Below, in pieces: positions 39,253 to 48,306 of a DNA stretch of 62,251 nt (its first letter is position 1; the number at the start of each line of letters is the position of its first letter). The translations under genes and the position numbers were made by a program. The notes beneath the pieces were generated by a model, which searched no databases, was not told the origin of the DNA, and worked only from the letters and a program-made list of their open reading frames with translations. The stretch spans positions 1 to 62,251 of the forward strand of contig NZ_JABBJJ010000028.1 of NCBI RefSeq assembly GCF_012933655.1, written 5' to 3'. The DNA comes from Pyxidicoccus fallax (GTDB taxonomy: Bacteria > Myxococcota > Myxococcia > Myxococcales > Myxococcaceae).

Positions 39253-39940
39253 GCCCAAGCGTCCTCCCGTCCAGACCGCCGCCCCTCTCATTCCCGAGTC
39301 TCCGACGTACGACAAGCTCCGAAAGGCGGCTTCCGGCTGTCAGGCGTGTCCTCTTTGGAAGACGGGCACGCAGACGGTCTTCGGCGAGCCCGCCGGCAGG
39401 CCCCATCCCGGCCCCCGCGTCATGCTGGTGGGGGAGCAGCCGGGGGACCAGGAGGACCGCGCGGGGAAGCCCTTCGTGGGCCCGTCCGGCCGGCTGCTGG
39501 ACGAGGCGCTGGAGGCGGCCGGCATCGACCGCTCGCAGGTGTACGTCACCAATACGGTGAAGCACTTCAAGTGGACCGGGGAGGGGAAGCGCCGCATCCA
39601 CGCGAAGCCGAACACGACGGAGATTCGCGCCTGCCTGCCCTGGCTGGAGGCGGAAATTCGCGTGTTCCGCCCGGACGTCATCGTGTGCCTGGGCGCCACG
39701 GCGGCGCAGGCGCTGCTGGGCAAGGACTTCCGGGTGACGCAGTCGCGCGGCCGGCCCATGCCGTCCGACCAGGCCCAGGTGGTGGTGGCCACGGTGCATC
39801 CGTCCTCCATCCTCCGCGCGCCGGACCCGGAGGCGCGCGAGGCGCAGCTCGCCGCGTTCATCGACGACCTGCGCGTCGTGGCGCGGCTCATCCACGGCCG
39901 GGGCGCGAAGGCGCACGAGGACGCGCACGCGCCGATGTGA
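39251..39940 (+). CDS. udgX: UdgX-type uracil-DNA glycosylase
   Basis: A 229-residue family 4-like uracil-DNA glycosylase of the UdgX kind. Motif A is LVGEQPGDQEDRAGKPFVGP, motif B HPSSILR. The diagnostic KRRIH lies at 113-117 (GKRRIHAKP); in mycobacterial UdgX the His of this motif forms a covalent bond with the abasic site after uracil removal. Here that is His117. Cys residues for the [4Fe-4S] cluster begin at GCQACPLW and recur at ACLPWLE. Activity is inferred from the motif. The start codon overlaps that of the methyltransferase gene. Confidence 0.93.
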   Translation: MPKRPPVQTAAPLIPESPTYDKLRKAASGCQACPLWKTGTQTVFGEPAGRPHPGPRVMLVGEQPGDQEDRAGKPFVGPSGRLLDEALEAAGIDRSQVYVTNTVKHFKWTGEGKRRIHAKPNTTEIRACLPWLEAEIRVFRPDVIVCLGATAAQALLGKDFRVTQSRGRPMPSDQAQVVVATVHPSSILRAPDPEAREAQLAAFIDDLRVVARLIHGRGAKAHEDAHAPM

Positions 39941-40065
39941 ACGGTAGGGCCGCGGCCACGCCACCATGCGCAGTGCGTCATGACCGGAAGCCGGGTCACG
40001 CACGCGGTGCGCCATGTCTTCTCCGATTCCCGAATCAGCCAGGGTAGGCTTCCGCGCCGAGTGAA

Positions 40066-40090
40066 GAGAAACGTCGCCCGGACGTCTCTC
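40066..40090 (+). promoter_or_regulatory. Hairpin in the leader of the DUF2147 gene
   Basis: A 10-bp stem with one A-C mismatch, GAGA-A-ACGTC (40066-40075) with GACGT-C-TCTC (40081-40090) and a GCCCG loop, ending 31 nt before the start codon. It could be a 5' UTR element or a protein site; nothing else supports either. Confidence 0.35.
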
Positions 40091-40121
40091 CGCACATGAC
40101 CCCGCGCAGGAGGACCTCAGA

Positions 40122-40601
40122 ATGAGTGCAAGCCGTTGGTTGGGACTGGCCACGCTGACCGTGCTGTTCGCCACGAGCTCCCTGGCACAGGAGGCGACCC
40201 CGGTGGGGCGCTGGACCACCATCGATGACGAGACGAAGAAGCCCAAGTCCGTCATCGCCATCTACGAGGAGAACGGCAAGCTCTTCGGGAAGATCGAGAA
40301 GCTCTTCCTGGAGCCCAACGAGAAGCCGGACCCCGTCTGCGAGAAGTGCGAGGGCGCGCTGAAGAACAAGCCCATCATCGGGATGGTCATCATGCGCGAC
40401 CTCAAGAAGGACGATGACGAGTGGACGGGTGGCTCCATCCTCGACCCGAAGAATGGCAAGACCTACAAGTGCAAGATTGCCGTCGAGGACAAGGGCAAGA
40501 AGCTGAAGGTGCGCGGCTACATCGGCACGCCGATGCTCGGCCGCACCCAGCACTGGGTCCGCGCGGAAGAGCAGCAGCCGGCGCAGACGCAGCAGCAGTA
40601 G
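40122..40601 (+). CDS. Exported DUF2147 protein
   Basis: A 159-residue protein with a signal peptide (LATLTVLFATSSLAQ) and one DUF2147 domain: VGRWTTIDDETKKPKSVIAIYE, then WTGGSILDPKNGKTYKCKI and LKVRGYIGTPMLGRTQHW. Two Cys form a CxxC-like pair (PVCEKCEG). DUF2147 proteins are small periplasmic beta-barrels (lipocalin-like) of unknown ligand. AGGAGG lies 8 nt before the ATG. Confidence 0.9.
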   Translation: MSASRWLGLATLTVLFATSSLAQEATPVGRWTTIDDETKKPKSVIAIYEENGKLFGKIEKLFLEPNEKPDPVCEKCEGALKNKPIIGMVIMRDLKKDDDEWTGGSILDPKNGKTYKCKIAVEDKGKKLKVRGYIGTPMLGRTQHWVRAEEQQPAQTQQQ

Positions 40602-40616
40602 TCCGCCGCGGCCAAA

Positions 40617-40657
40617 GCCCGGCGGGGGAGGGCGCTACCTCCTCCGCCCGGGCTTCG
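40617..40657. terminator. Hairpin between convergent DUF2147 and tetR genes
   Basis: An imperfect stem: AAGCCCGGCGG (40617-40627) with CCGCCCGGGCTT (40646-40657). It overlaps the last tetR codons. The pairing has one bulge, so confidence is moderate. Confidence 0.5.
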
Positions 40658-41432
40658 CCGTGCGCCGCTCGATGAGCACCTCGATGCCGTCGAGCACCCG
40701 CTGCAGCCCGAACTCGAAGGCGTGCTCGGGCTCCACGGCGGCGCCGTACGCCTCGCCCGCCGCCGCGCCGACCCGCGCCGCCGTGGGATGGCGGCTGGCG
40801 TCGAAGACCTTCTCCAGCAATGGAGCATGGGCGCGCCACCACTGCTCGTGGCTCATGCCCGTCTGCTGCTCGGCCTGGGCGGACTCCAGCGCCCGCCGCG
40901 CCGCGCCCTCCACGTGGCCCAGGACGAGGCTGAGCACCGAGTCCATCTCCACGTCCGTGAGGCCGATGCCCTCGACGGCGCGCAATTCGTGGTCGTACTT
41001 GGCGATGGTGTTCGGCCCCATCACCGGGCGGCTGGTGGCAATCTGAAGCAGCCACGGGTGGCGGCGGTACAGCTCCCAGTTGCGCCGGGCGACGCGCTCC
41101 AGACGGGCCCTCCAGCCCGTGTCCGCTTCCTCGGGCCTTTCCACCTCGCCGTGGACCGAGTCGAGCATCACGTCGATGAGCTCGGCCTTGCCGGGCACGT
41201 ACGTGTACAGCGACATGGTGCCGACCTTGAGCGCGTCGGCCACCCGCCGCATGGACACCGCGGCGAGCCCCTCCGCGTCGGCGACCTCGATGGCCACCCG
41301 CACGATGCGGTCCACGCTCAGCTCGGGCTTGCCCCTGCGGCTCGACGGCTCCTGGGTCTTCGTCCGCCACAGCAGCGCGAGGCTGCGCGCGGGGTCTCCG
41401 CGTCCGCTGTACTCCGTCATGAGGCCCGGCAT
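40635..41432 (-). CDS. TetR/AcrR family transcriptional regulator
   Basis: A 265-residue repressor. The helix-turn-helix lies at about residues 40-85 (LSVDRIVRVAIEVADAEG, then VSMRRVADALKVGTMSLYTY), and the rest is a TetR C-terminal ligand domain related to the TetR_C group (HEQWWRAHAPLLEKVF). The ATG at 41432 has AAGGA 8 nt upstream; a second ATG lies 12 bp inside. It is divergent from the epoxide-hydrolase-like gene, with the operator between them. The likely inducer is a hydrophobic compound, which is inference. Confidence 0.9.
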   Translation of the reverse strand: MPGLMTEYSGRGDPARSLALLWRTKTQEPSSRRGKPELSVDRIVRVAIEVADAEGLAAVSMRRVADALKVGTMSLYTYVPGKAELIDVMLDSVHGEVERPEEADTGWRARLERVARRNWELYRRHPWLLQIATSRPVMGPNTIAKYDHELRAVEGIGLTDVEMDSVLSLVLGHVEGAARRALESAQAEQQTGMSHEQWWRAHAPLLEKVFDASRHPTAARVGAAAGEAYGAAVEPEHAFEFGLQRVLDGIEVLIERRTAKPGRRR

Positions 41433-41443
41433 CCTACGGGTCC

Positions 41444-41481
41444 TTGACCCTTCCGTACGGTGTACGGTACAGCGTACGGAA
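41444..41481 (+). promoter_or_regulatory. Promoter-operator of the epoxide-hydrolase-like gene
   Basis: A 31-bp palindrome at 41451-41481: left arm TTCCGTACGGTGTAC, centre G, right arm GTACAGCGTACGGAA, 14 of 15 pairs complementary. The last base is the A of the ATG. TTGACC (41444-41449) can serve as -35 with a weak -10 near 41467-41473, placing the transcript start about on the ATG. So the gene is probably leaderless and directly occluded by the TetR protein. Confidence 0.7.
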
Positions 41482-42671
41482 TGAGCCTGCCGACGCCCCT
41501 GGACGAGACGAAGACGTTGCGGCCGTTCCGTATCGACATCCCCCAGGCCGACCTGGAGGACCTGCGCGAGCGGCTGTCCCGCACGCGCTGGCCGGACGAG
41601 CTGCCCGGCGCCGGCTGGTCCCTGGGCCCGCCGCTCGGCTACCTGAAGGAGCTGGTCGAGTACTGGCGCACCACCTACGACTGGCGCGAGCACGAGGCGC
41701 GGCTCAACGCGCTCCCGCAGTTCACCACCCCGATTGACGGGCAGGACATCCACTTCCTCCACGTGCGCTCACCGGAGCCGCACGCGGTGCCGCTCATCGT
41801 CACGCATGGCTGGCCCAGCTCGGTGGTGGAGTACCTGGACGTCATCGGCCCGCTGACGAATCCGCGCGCGCACGGGGGCAACCCGGCGGACGCGTTCCAC
41901 CTGGTGATTCCGTCACTGCCGGGCTACGGGTTCTCCGGGCCGACGCGCGATGCGGGGTGGGACGTGAAGCGCATCGCCCGCGCGTGGGCGGAGCTGATGC
42001 GCCGGCTCGGCTATGCGCGGTACGGGGCGCAGGGTGGGGACTGGGGCTCGTGGATTTCGCGCGAGCTGAGCCTGGTGGACCCCGAGCATGTCATCGGCGT
42101 GCATGGGAACGGGTTCATCACCTTCCCGTCCGGAGACCCCGCCGAGTTCGAGGGGCTGAGCGACGTCGAGCAGCAGCGACTGGCCTTCAGCGGCTACTAC
42201 CTGCGCGAGCTGTACGGCTACAAGCAGATCCAATCCTCGCGGCCGCAGTCGCTGGCGTACTCGCTGGCGGACTCGCCCGTGGGCCAGCTCGCGTGGATTG
42301 TCGGCGTGCTGAAGGAGTGGACGGACTGCGAGCACACGCCGGAGGAGGCCATCGGCAGGGACCGCATCCTCACCAACGTGATGCTGTACTGGCTCACCAA
42401 CACGGCGGGCTCGGCGGCGCGCTCGTTCCTGGAGACGCCGGACACGCCGGACGAGGAGGGCGCGAAGGAGAGCGTCGTGGTGTCCACGGCGCCGATTGGA
42501 ATCGCGGTGTTCCCCAAGGACATCCTCCGGCCCATCCGCCGCTTCGCGGAGCGGATGAACAGGAACGTGGTGCACTGGACCGAGTTCGACCGGGGCGGGA
42601 CGTTCGCCGCGATGGAGGAGCCGGACCTCTTCACCGGCGACGTGCGCGCCTTCTTCCGCCGCTTCCGCTGA
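41481..42671 (+). CDS. Epoxide hydrolase-like alpha/beta-hydrolase lacking the catalytic His
   Basis: A 396-residue microsomal-type epoxide hydrolase with the EHN N-terminal domain ([24 protein letters not shown]), HGWPSS, and the nucleophile Asp187 (GGDWGSW). The family motif GGHFAAMEEP is present as [10 protein letters not shown]: Thr374 takes the place of the catalytic His (codon ACG). The rest of the fold is intact, with no frameshift. It may be inactive, use another base, or act as a binding protein. The promoter overlaps a TetR operator. Confidence 0.9.
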   Translation: MSLPTPLDETKTLRPFRIDIPQADLEDLRERLSRTRWPDELPGAGWSLGPPLGYLKELVEYWRTTYDWREHEARLNALPQFTTPIDGQDIHFLHVRSPEPHAVPLIVTHGWPSSVVEYLDVIGPLTNPRAHGGNPADAFHLVIPSLPGYGFSGPTRDAGWDVKRIARAWAELMRRLGYARYGAQGGDWGSWISRELSLVDPEHVIGVHGNGFITFPSGDPAEFEGLSDVEQQRLAFSGYYLRELYGYKQIQSSRPQSLAYSLADSPVGQLAWIVGVLKEWTDCEHTPEEAIGRDRILTNVMLYWLTNTAGSAARSFLETPDTPDEEGAKESVVVSTAPIGIAVFPKDILRPIRRFAERMNRNVVHWTEFDRGGTFAAMEEPDLFTGDVRAFFRRFR

Positions 42672-42697
42672 GCGCCCGCGGCCCCCACGGCCGCTCA

Positions 42698-43825
42698 TCA
42701 GCTCCTGCCGCTCGGGCTCGAGGTGGGCGGTGGCACGCTCGTGGCCATGACATCCGGGCCCTCGTGCTTCTCCGCCATGACGACCAGCCTGTTCAGCACC
42801 TTGTCCATGACGGGGCCCAGGCGTCTCTCGGCCGAGAAGCCCACCGCGATGAACAGGAGGGCATAGGTGCAGACCAGGGCCTTGTCGCTGCCCAGGACAA
42901 TCTGCACGGGAGGGTCGGAGCGGAGCTGCTCCTGCTGAAGCGCCGCGGGCCTGCTCTCGATGCTGAAGAAGAGCTGGGAGACGGCGAGCAGATAGAAGAC
43001 GAACGCGGCGATGGCGCCCATGGAGGGCTTGATGAAGAGGTAGTAGACGAATTGCCTCCAGATGGGGCCCTTGGTCGTGGCGACGGGCTCCTCCGAGAGC
43101 ATGTTGGCCGCGATGGCGCCGCCTGCTCCCAGCAGGATGAAGGACAGGTCTCTGAGCATCGTGATGCCCTCGGGGCTTCCCCCCGTGTCTCCGTCGATGA
43201 ATCGGTAGAACTCCCTGGGCAGCTCGAACATGGCCGCCAGGATGAACAGGAGCACGAGCAGGACGCCGCTCATGCTCCGGATCCACATGGTGAGGGTCAG
43301 CTGCCGGAAGTACCTGTCCGAATGCTTGTTCACCACACTCAAGGCGCTGCGCAGGACCTGCCGGGCATGGTCCAGCCGGGCCTCCCCGAAGGACTTCGAA
43401 CCTTCCTCGGCGGCCTTGCAGATGACACGGATGGCCTGACAGAGCGGGCCTGACTTTCCGTCGTGCCCCAGCCACGTCGCTGCCGCGATGGGCTCCCGGA
43501 TGTTCCGCCGGAAATGCGACTCCACGGACAGGGCCTCGGAAGCCAGCATGTCGATGGGCATGATGAGCAGCAGCCCCTCATGGACCCGATGGACGAGTCC
43601 CCAGAACCGGGGATTGTCCAAGGCCGGGAAGAGTCTTCTGCGGCGCTTCTGGATGCAGTTGCTCGCCTCGACCAGAAATTCCCGGTACTGGCGGATGGCG
43701 CTCAGCACGTCCTCGGAGGCAGCCGACCTGCTCTCCAGGAAGCTCAGGGTGCATCGCAGGTCCTGGATTTTCGCCCAGAGGATTCCCGTGGGAATGGGCT
43801 CCGCGGAGCGAGCGGCGTCTTCCAT
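42698..43825 (-). CDS. Hypothetical membrane protein
   Basis: A 375-residue protein with a helical, soluble N-terminal half (residues 1-180) containing KRRRRLFP and SHFRRNIREP, and four membrane segments in the second half (MWIRSMSGVLLVLLFILAA, LSFILLGAGGAIAANML, SMGAIAAFVFYLLAVSQ, ALVCTYALLFIAVGFSA). It ends in a Pro/Ser tail. GGGAGGT stands 5 nt upstream of the ATG. I know no family. It stands alone, divergent from the crotonase gene. Confidence 0.75.
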   Translation of the reverse strand: MEDAARSAEPIPTGILWAKIQDLRCTLSFLESRSAASEDVLSAIRQYREFLVEASNCIQKRRRRLFPALDNPRFWGLVHRVHEGLLLIMPIDMLASEALSVESHFRRNIREPIAAATWLGHDGKSGPLCQAIRVICKAAEEGSKSFGEARLDHARQVLRSALSVVNKHSDRYFRQLTLTMWIRSMSGVLLVLLFILAAMFELPREFYRFIDGDTGGSPEGITMLRDLSFILLGAGGAIAANMLSEEPVATTKGPIWRQFVYYLFIKPSMGAIAAFVFYLLAVSQLFFSIESRPAALQQEQLRSDPPVQIVLGSDKALVCTYALLFIAVGFSAERRLGPVMDKVLNRLVVMAEKHEGPDVMATSVPPPTSSPSGRS

Positions 43826-43927
43826 TGCAGACCTCCCTTGGGAGAGGGAGGCGGCACCGTGGCCCGCGTGACGGGGCCGACCTTCGTCGGATGGTGCGCC
43901 CGGGCTGCTCCATGCGAGGGTGGCGTC

Positions 43928-44689
43928 ATGAGCGTGCGCATCGCGAAGAACGGCCCCATCACCACCGTGGTCCTCCACCGTCCCGAGGTGCGCAATGCCG
44001 TGGACGGCCCCACCGCCCAGGAGCTCGTCGCCGCCTTCCGCGCCTTCGACGCGGACCCGGACTCGCGCGTGGGCGTGCTGTACGGCGAGGGCGGCACCTT
44101 CTGCGCGGGCGCCGACCTCAAGGCCATCTCCGAGGGCCGGCTCAACCGCCTCGCTCCGGACGGCGACGGCCCCATGGGCCCCTCGCGCATGGTGCTGAGC
44201 AAGCCCGTCATCGCGGCCATCTCCGGCCACGCCGTGGCGGGCGGACTGGAGCTGGCCCTCTGGTGTGACCTGCGAGTCGCCGAGGAGGACGCCGTGCTCG
44301 GCGTCTTCTGCCGGCGCTGGGGCGTGCCGCTCATCGACGGCGGCACCGTGCGGCTGCCCCGGCTCATCGGCCTGTCGCGCGCCATGGACCTCATCCTCAC
44401 CGGCCGCCCCGTACCGGCCCAGGAGGCACTGGCCATGGGCCTGGTCAACCGGGTGGTCCCCAAGGGCCAGGCCCGCGAGGCCGCCGAGGCGCTCGCCCGG
44501 GAGGTCGCCGCCTTCCCCCAGGCGTGCATGAACGCGGACCGCATCTCGGCCTATGAGCAGGCGGGCCTGCCCATGGAGGAAGCACTGCGTCAGGAGTTCA
44601 CCCGCGGCGTCCAGGTCCTGGAGTCCGAGTCCATTGGCGGCGCCACCCGCTTCGCCCGGGGGGCGGGCCGGCACGGGAAGTTCGAGTAG
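43928..44689 (+). CDS. Enoyl-CoA hydratase/isomerase family protein (crotonase)
   Basis: A 253-residue crotonase. The oxyanion-hole segments are FCAGADLKAI and SGHAVAGGLELAL. In the region of the second catalytic Glu the sequence is VPLIDGGTVRLPRLIG, so an Asp stands where Glu is common; the substrate and reaction (hydration, isomerisation or other) cannot be fixed. It is not part of a fatty-acid degradation cluster here. The ATG at 43928 lies 102 bp from the divergent membrane-protein gene. Confidence 0.9.
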   Translation: MSVRIAKNGPITTVVLHRPEVRNAVDGPTAQELVAAFRAFDADPDSRVGVLYGEGGTFCAGADLKAISEGRLNRLAPDGDGPMGPSRMVLSKPVIAAISGHAVAGGLELALWCDLRVAEEDAVLGVFCRRWGVPLIDGGTVRLPRLIGLSRAMDLILTGRPVPAQEALAMGLVNRVVPKGQAREAAEALAREVAAFPQACMNADRISAYEQAGLPMEEALRQEFTRGVQVLESESIGGATRFARGAGRHGKFE

Positions 44690-44750
44690 GGAAGGGCGGG
44701 TCGGCGGCGCTCCTGGTGCGTGGCCCGGAGGGCTGTGTTAGTTCCCGCCC

Positions 44751-45896
44751 ATGCGCTTCGACACGCTTGCCATTCATGCCGGCCAGGAGCCGGACCCCAC
44801 GACGGGCGCCATCATGACCCCCGTCTATCTGACGTCCACCTACGTCCAGGACGGGCCCGGGGAGCACAAGGGCTACGAGTACAGCCGGACGCAGAACCCC
44901 ACCCGCAAGGCGCTCCAGGACTGCCTCGCCGCCCTGGAGGGCGCGAAGTACGGCGCCGCCTTCGCCTCCGGCCTCGCCGCCACCGACACGCTGATGCACC
45001 TGCTGGACGCGGGGGACCACGTCGTCGTCTCGGATGACGTGTACGGCGGCACCTTCCGCATCTTCGACAAGGTCTTCAAGCGCCTCGGCCTCAACTTCTC
45101 CTTCGTCGACCTGTCGAAGCCGGAGAACTTCGAGGCGGCGATTACGCCGAAGACGAAGATGGTGTGGGTCGAGTCCCCCACCAACCCGATGCTCAAGCTC
45201 ATCGACCTGGCGCGCATCGCCGAGGTGGCGAAGAAGCGGAACATCCTCTCCGTCGCGGACAACACCTTCATGACGCCGTACTTCCAGCGCCCGCTGGACC
45301 TCGGCTTCGACGTGGTGACGCACTCCACCACCAAGTACCTCAACGGCCACAGCGACGTGGTGGGCGGCTTCGCCTGCACCAGCCGCGATGACGTCGCCGA
45401 GCGGATGTACTTCCTGCAGAACGCCGTGGGCGGCGTGTCCGGCGCCTTCGACAGCTTCCTCGTGCTGCGCGGCGTGAAGACGCTGCACGTGCGCATGGAC
45501 CGCCACGCGCACAACGCGATGAAGGTGGCGCAGTACCTCTCCACGCACCCGAAGGTGAAGAAGGTCACCTACCCGGGCCTGGAGACGCACCCGCAGCACG
45601 CGCTCGCCCGCCAGCAGATGAAGGGCTTCGGCGGCATGCTCACCTTCGACATCCACGGGGGCCTGGAGGCCGCGCGCCGCTTCCTCAAGACGGTGAAGGT
45701 GTTCGCCTGCGCCGAGTCGCTCGGCGGCGTGGAGTCGCTCATCGAGCACCCCGCCATCATGACCCACGCCTCCATCCCGAAGGAGACGCGCGAGAAGCTC
45801 GGCATCGCCGACGGCTTCATCCGCCTGTCCGTGGGCATCGAGGACGCGCAGGACCTCTGCGACGACCTCGCCCAGGCGCTCGACGTCGTGAAGTGA
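44751..45896 (+). CDS. Cystathionine gamma-synthase/gamma-lyase (PLP enzyme)
   Basis: A 381-residue Cys/Met metabolism PLP enzyme. The N-terminal FDTLAIHAGQEPDPTTGA, EYSRTQNPTR, and the PLP Lys195 (HSTTKYLNGHSDVVGG) are all typical. Residues do not let me separate MetB, gamma-lyase and related enzymes with certainty. With the cystathionine beta-synthase at 51488 it could complete reverse transsulfuration from homocysteine to cysteine, acting here as gamma-lyase. Confidence 0.93.
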   Translation: MRFDTLAIHAGQEPDPTTGAIMTPVYLTSTYVQDGPGEHKGYEYSRTQNPTRKALQDCLAALEGAKYGAAFASGLAATDTLMHLLDAGDHVVVSDDVYGGTFRIFDKVFKRLGLNFSFVDLSKPENFEAAITPKTKMVWVESPTNPMLKLIDLARIAEVAKKRNILSVADNTFMTPYFQRPLDLGFDVVTHSTTKYLNGHSDVVGGFACTSRDDVAERMYFLQNAVGGVSGAFDSFLVLRGVKTLHVRMDRHAHNAMKVAQYLSTHPKVKKVTYPGLETHPQHALARQQMKGFGGMLTFDIHGGLEAARRFLKTVKVFACAESLGGVESLIEHPAIMTHASIPKETREKLGIADGFIRLSVGIEDAQDLCDDLAQALDVVK

Positions 45897-45928
45897 GGTA
45901 GCCACCCGGGCAGCCAGCCCGACGGGCC

Positions 45929-45977
45929 AGGGCCTCCCCGCTCCCCCTCCTGGGGATGCGCGGAGGCCCTTCGTCTG
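45929..45977 (+). terminator. Terminator after the cystathionine gene
   Basis: AGGGCCTCC (45929-45937) pairs with GGAGGCCCT (45962-45970), with further CCCC/GGGG pairing inside, followed by TCGTCTGTCC. The same stem core recurs at 47984 and 51417. Confidence 0.6.
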
Positions 45978-46082
45978 TCCGCGGTTGCAGCGCTCGCCTG
46001 TCCGTCCGCACTCCGGCCGGGCCATGGACTGCCGGGTCCCTCGACGGAATGTCCGCTGGTAGACACCGTTTGGGGTCCCACC

Positions 46083-47960
46083 ATGCGCAACCGCTTCATT
46101 CCCTCTTCATGTCTGCTGGGTGCGTTGCTCGTGGCCGGTTCCGGCTGCGACACACCTCCCACTCCCATCGACCAGGACTTTCCCGTCGAGCTTCCGGCGC
46201 CGGACGCCCGGGGCTCGGCGGCGGAGCTGACCGCTCCCGGCTGCAGCATCCTCACCACCGCGTCCGTGACCGCGAGCGGTGATGACGGCACCGGCAGCGT
46301 CGCGGCCAACTCGCAGGACGACAACCTCACCACCCGCTGGAGCGGGCCGGGCAAGGGCGCCTGGCTCAACATGGACCTGGGTGCGAGCAAGTCCGTCGCC
46401 GGCGCCACCGTGGTGTGGCACCAGGGCAACACGCGGCAGAACTACTTCGTCATCTCCACGTCGACGGACGGCACCAACTTCACCCAGGCGTTCTCGGGGA
46501 CGAGCGCCCTCAACACCTCCGCGCAGACGTATGCCTTCAGCGCGCGGCAGGCCCGCTACGTGCGCGTCACCGTCAACGGCAACACGGTGAATGACTGGGC
46601 CTCCATCCTGGAGGCGCGCGCCTGCGCCCAGCAGACGACGCCTCCGGCGCCCACGGCGGACTCGGGCCCGGTGCTGCCTCGGCTGCCGTACCTCCAGAGC
46701 GTGGGCCAGACGAGCGCCATCGTCGCGTTCCGCTCCGGCGTGTCCTGCACGCCCTTCGTGCGCTACGGGGAGGGCACGGACCTGTCGCGCACGGCCACCG
46801 CCACGGCGGCGGGCTGGCGGCACGCGGTGAAGCTGACGGGCCTGCAGCCGGGCCGCACGTATGGCTACAGCGTGGAGGCCTGCGGCTCCGTCACGGGCGT
46901 GCGCAGCTTCCGCACCGCGTCCGCGCCGGGCACCCCGCGCGTGCGCTTCACCACCATGGGTGACTTCGGCACCGGCGGCTCCTCGCAGAAGGCCGTGTTC
47001 GCGATGATGAACAAGCCCGAGTGGCGCGGCGAGTTCCTCGTGGCGCTGGGCGACAACGCCTACTCCTCCGGCACCGAGCAGGAGTTCCAGGACCGCATGT
47101 TCACCCCCATGGCGCCCCTGCTGCGCGAGGTGCCGATGTTCCCCTCGCTGGGCAACCATGAGTACGTGACGAACCAGGGGCAGCCGTACCTGGACAACTT
47201 CTACCTGCCGACGAACAACCCCGCGGGCACCGAGCGCTACTACTCGTTCGACTGGGGCAACGTGCACTTCGTGGCGCTCGACTCGAACTGCGCCATCGGC
47301 CTCGCGTCGTCGGACCGCTGCACGACGGCGGCGCAGAAGGCGTGGCTGGAGACGGACCTGGCGGCCACCACGCAGCCCTGGAAGATTGTGTTCTTCCACC
47401 ACCCGCCCTGGTCCAGCGGCGAGCACGGCTCGCAGCTGTCCATGCGCCGCAACTACGGCCCCATCCTCGAGAAGTACAACGTGGACCTCGTCCTCACGGG
47501 GCATGACCACAACTACGAGCGCAGCAAGCCGATGAAGGGCGACGCCGTGGCCCCCGCAGGCACGCGCGGCATCGTCTACCTCGTGGTGGGCAGCGGCGGC
47601 GCGACGCTGCGCACCTTCCCGGCCGCCCAGCCCTCGTGGACGGCCGTGCGCGACAACCAGGTGTACGGCTTCATGGACGTGGTGGTGGACGGCGGCACCC
47701 TGACGGCGAAGCTCATCACCTCCACCGGCTCGGTGCGTGACAGCCTCACGCTGACGAAGACGCTGCCGGCCGTTACCTCCACGCAGACGTCGGCCCTGAA
47801 GGCCTCGTCGATGGAGACGGCGCCCGGCCCCGTGGACGACCCTGCGCGTGCCCCCGCGGGCCTGCGCTTCGAGAAGGAGCTGCCGCCCGCGGACCGCCTG
47901 GAGGACGTGGCGGACCATGACGAGCCCGCGCCCGAGGCCAGCACTCCCGCTGCCCGGTAG
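46083..47960 (+). CDS. Purple-acid-phosphatase-like lipoprotein with discoidin domain
   Basis: A 625-residue lipoprotein: signal with LVAGSGC (Cys about 20), an F5/8 type C (discoidin) domain at about 50-180 (NLTTRWSGPGKGAWLNMDLG, RYVRVTVNGN), a fibronectin III-like domain (FVRYGEGTDLSRTAT, GLQPGRTYGYSVEACG), then a metallophosphoesterase with all ligand motifs: MGDFGTGG, LGDNAY, GNHEY, FFHHPPW and GHDHNYER. An Asp/Pro-rich tail ends the protein. It should sit on the cell surface and release phosphate from organic esters, with the discoidin domain binding carbohydrate. The substrate is unknown. Confidence 0.92.
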   Translation: MRNRFIPSSCLLGALLVAGSGCDTPPTPIDQDFPVELPAPDARGSAAELTAPGCSILTTASVTASGDDGTGSVAANSQDDNLTTRWSGPGKGAWLNMDLGASKSVAGATVVWHQGNTRQNYFVISTSTDGTNFTQAFSGTSALNTSAQTYAFSARQARYVRVTVNGNTVNDWASILEARACAQQTTPPAPTADSGPVLPRLPYLQSVGQTSAIVAFRSGVSCTPFVRYGEGTDLSRTATATAAGWRHAVKLTGLQPGRTYGYSVEACGSVTGVRSFRTASAPGTPRVRFTTMGDFGTGGSSQKAVFAMMNKPEWRGEFLVALGDNAYSSGTEQEFQDRMFTPMAPLLREVPMFPSLGNHEYVTNQGQPYLDNFYLPTNNPAGTERYYSFDWGNVHFVALDSNCAIGLASSDRCTTAAQKAWLETDLAATTQPWKIVFFHHPPWSSGEHGSQLSMRRNYGPILEKYNVDLVLTGHDHNYERSKPMKGDAVAPAGTRGIVYLVVGSGGATLRTFPAAQPSWTAVRDNQVYGFMDVVVDGGTLTAKLITSTGSVRDSLTLTKTLPAVTSTQTSALKASSMETAPGPVDDPARAPAGLRFEKELPPADRLEDVADHDEPAPEASTPAAR

Positions 47961-47983
47961 TCACCGCTCGCTGTAGCAACAGG

Positions 47984-48029
47984 GAAGGGCCTCCCGTCCT
48001 CTTCGGGGACGCGGAGGCCCTTCGTGTTT
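47984..48029 (+). terminator. Terminator after the phosphatase gene
   Basis: A perfect 11-bp stem, GAAGGGCCTCC (47984-47994) with GGAGGCCCTTC (48013-48023), followed by GTGTTTC. Confidence 0.7.
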
Positions 48030-48306
48030 CCGGGACGCCCGCGACGAATCGCTCCAGCACGCGGGCCCGCACCGTCTCCAGGCGGGTTGCCGCGGCCCGC
48101 TCGGTCCGGGAAACCAGGCTCCGTGGAACGGCGCGCCGTGGGAAGAGCTTTTCCCTATGTGGGCATCCGTGGACACGGTCGCCGCGGATACCGGACGGCA
48201 GGCATCTCGGGGAACACGACAGTGCCCTGCCGGGCGGACTTGCCGCTTGCGCGAGGCATGGCACGTGCACACCTGCTGCGCGGGGTCGGGCTGGGGAGCA
48301 GGGCCA
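48030..48306. other. Intergenic region upstream of the FG-GAP gene
   Basis: Together with the terminator this forms a 346-bp gap. An open frame in the gene's own phase runs through most of it from 48157 but has a Cys/Trp-rich composition and no family features, so I treat it as leader. No clear promoter was found. Confidence 0.4.
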
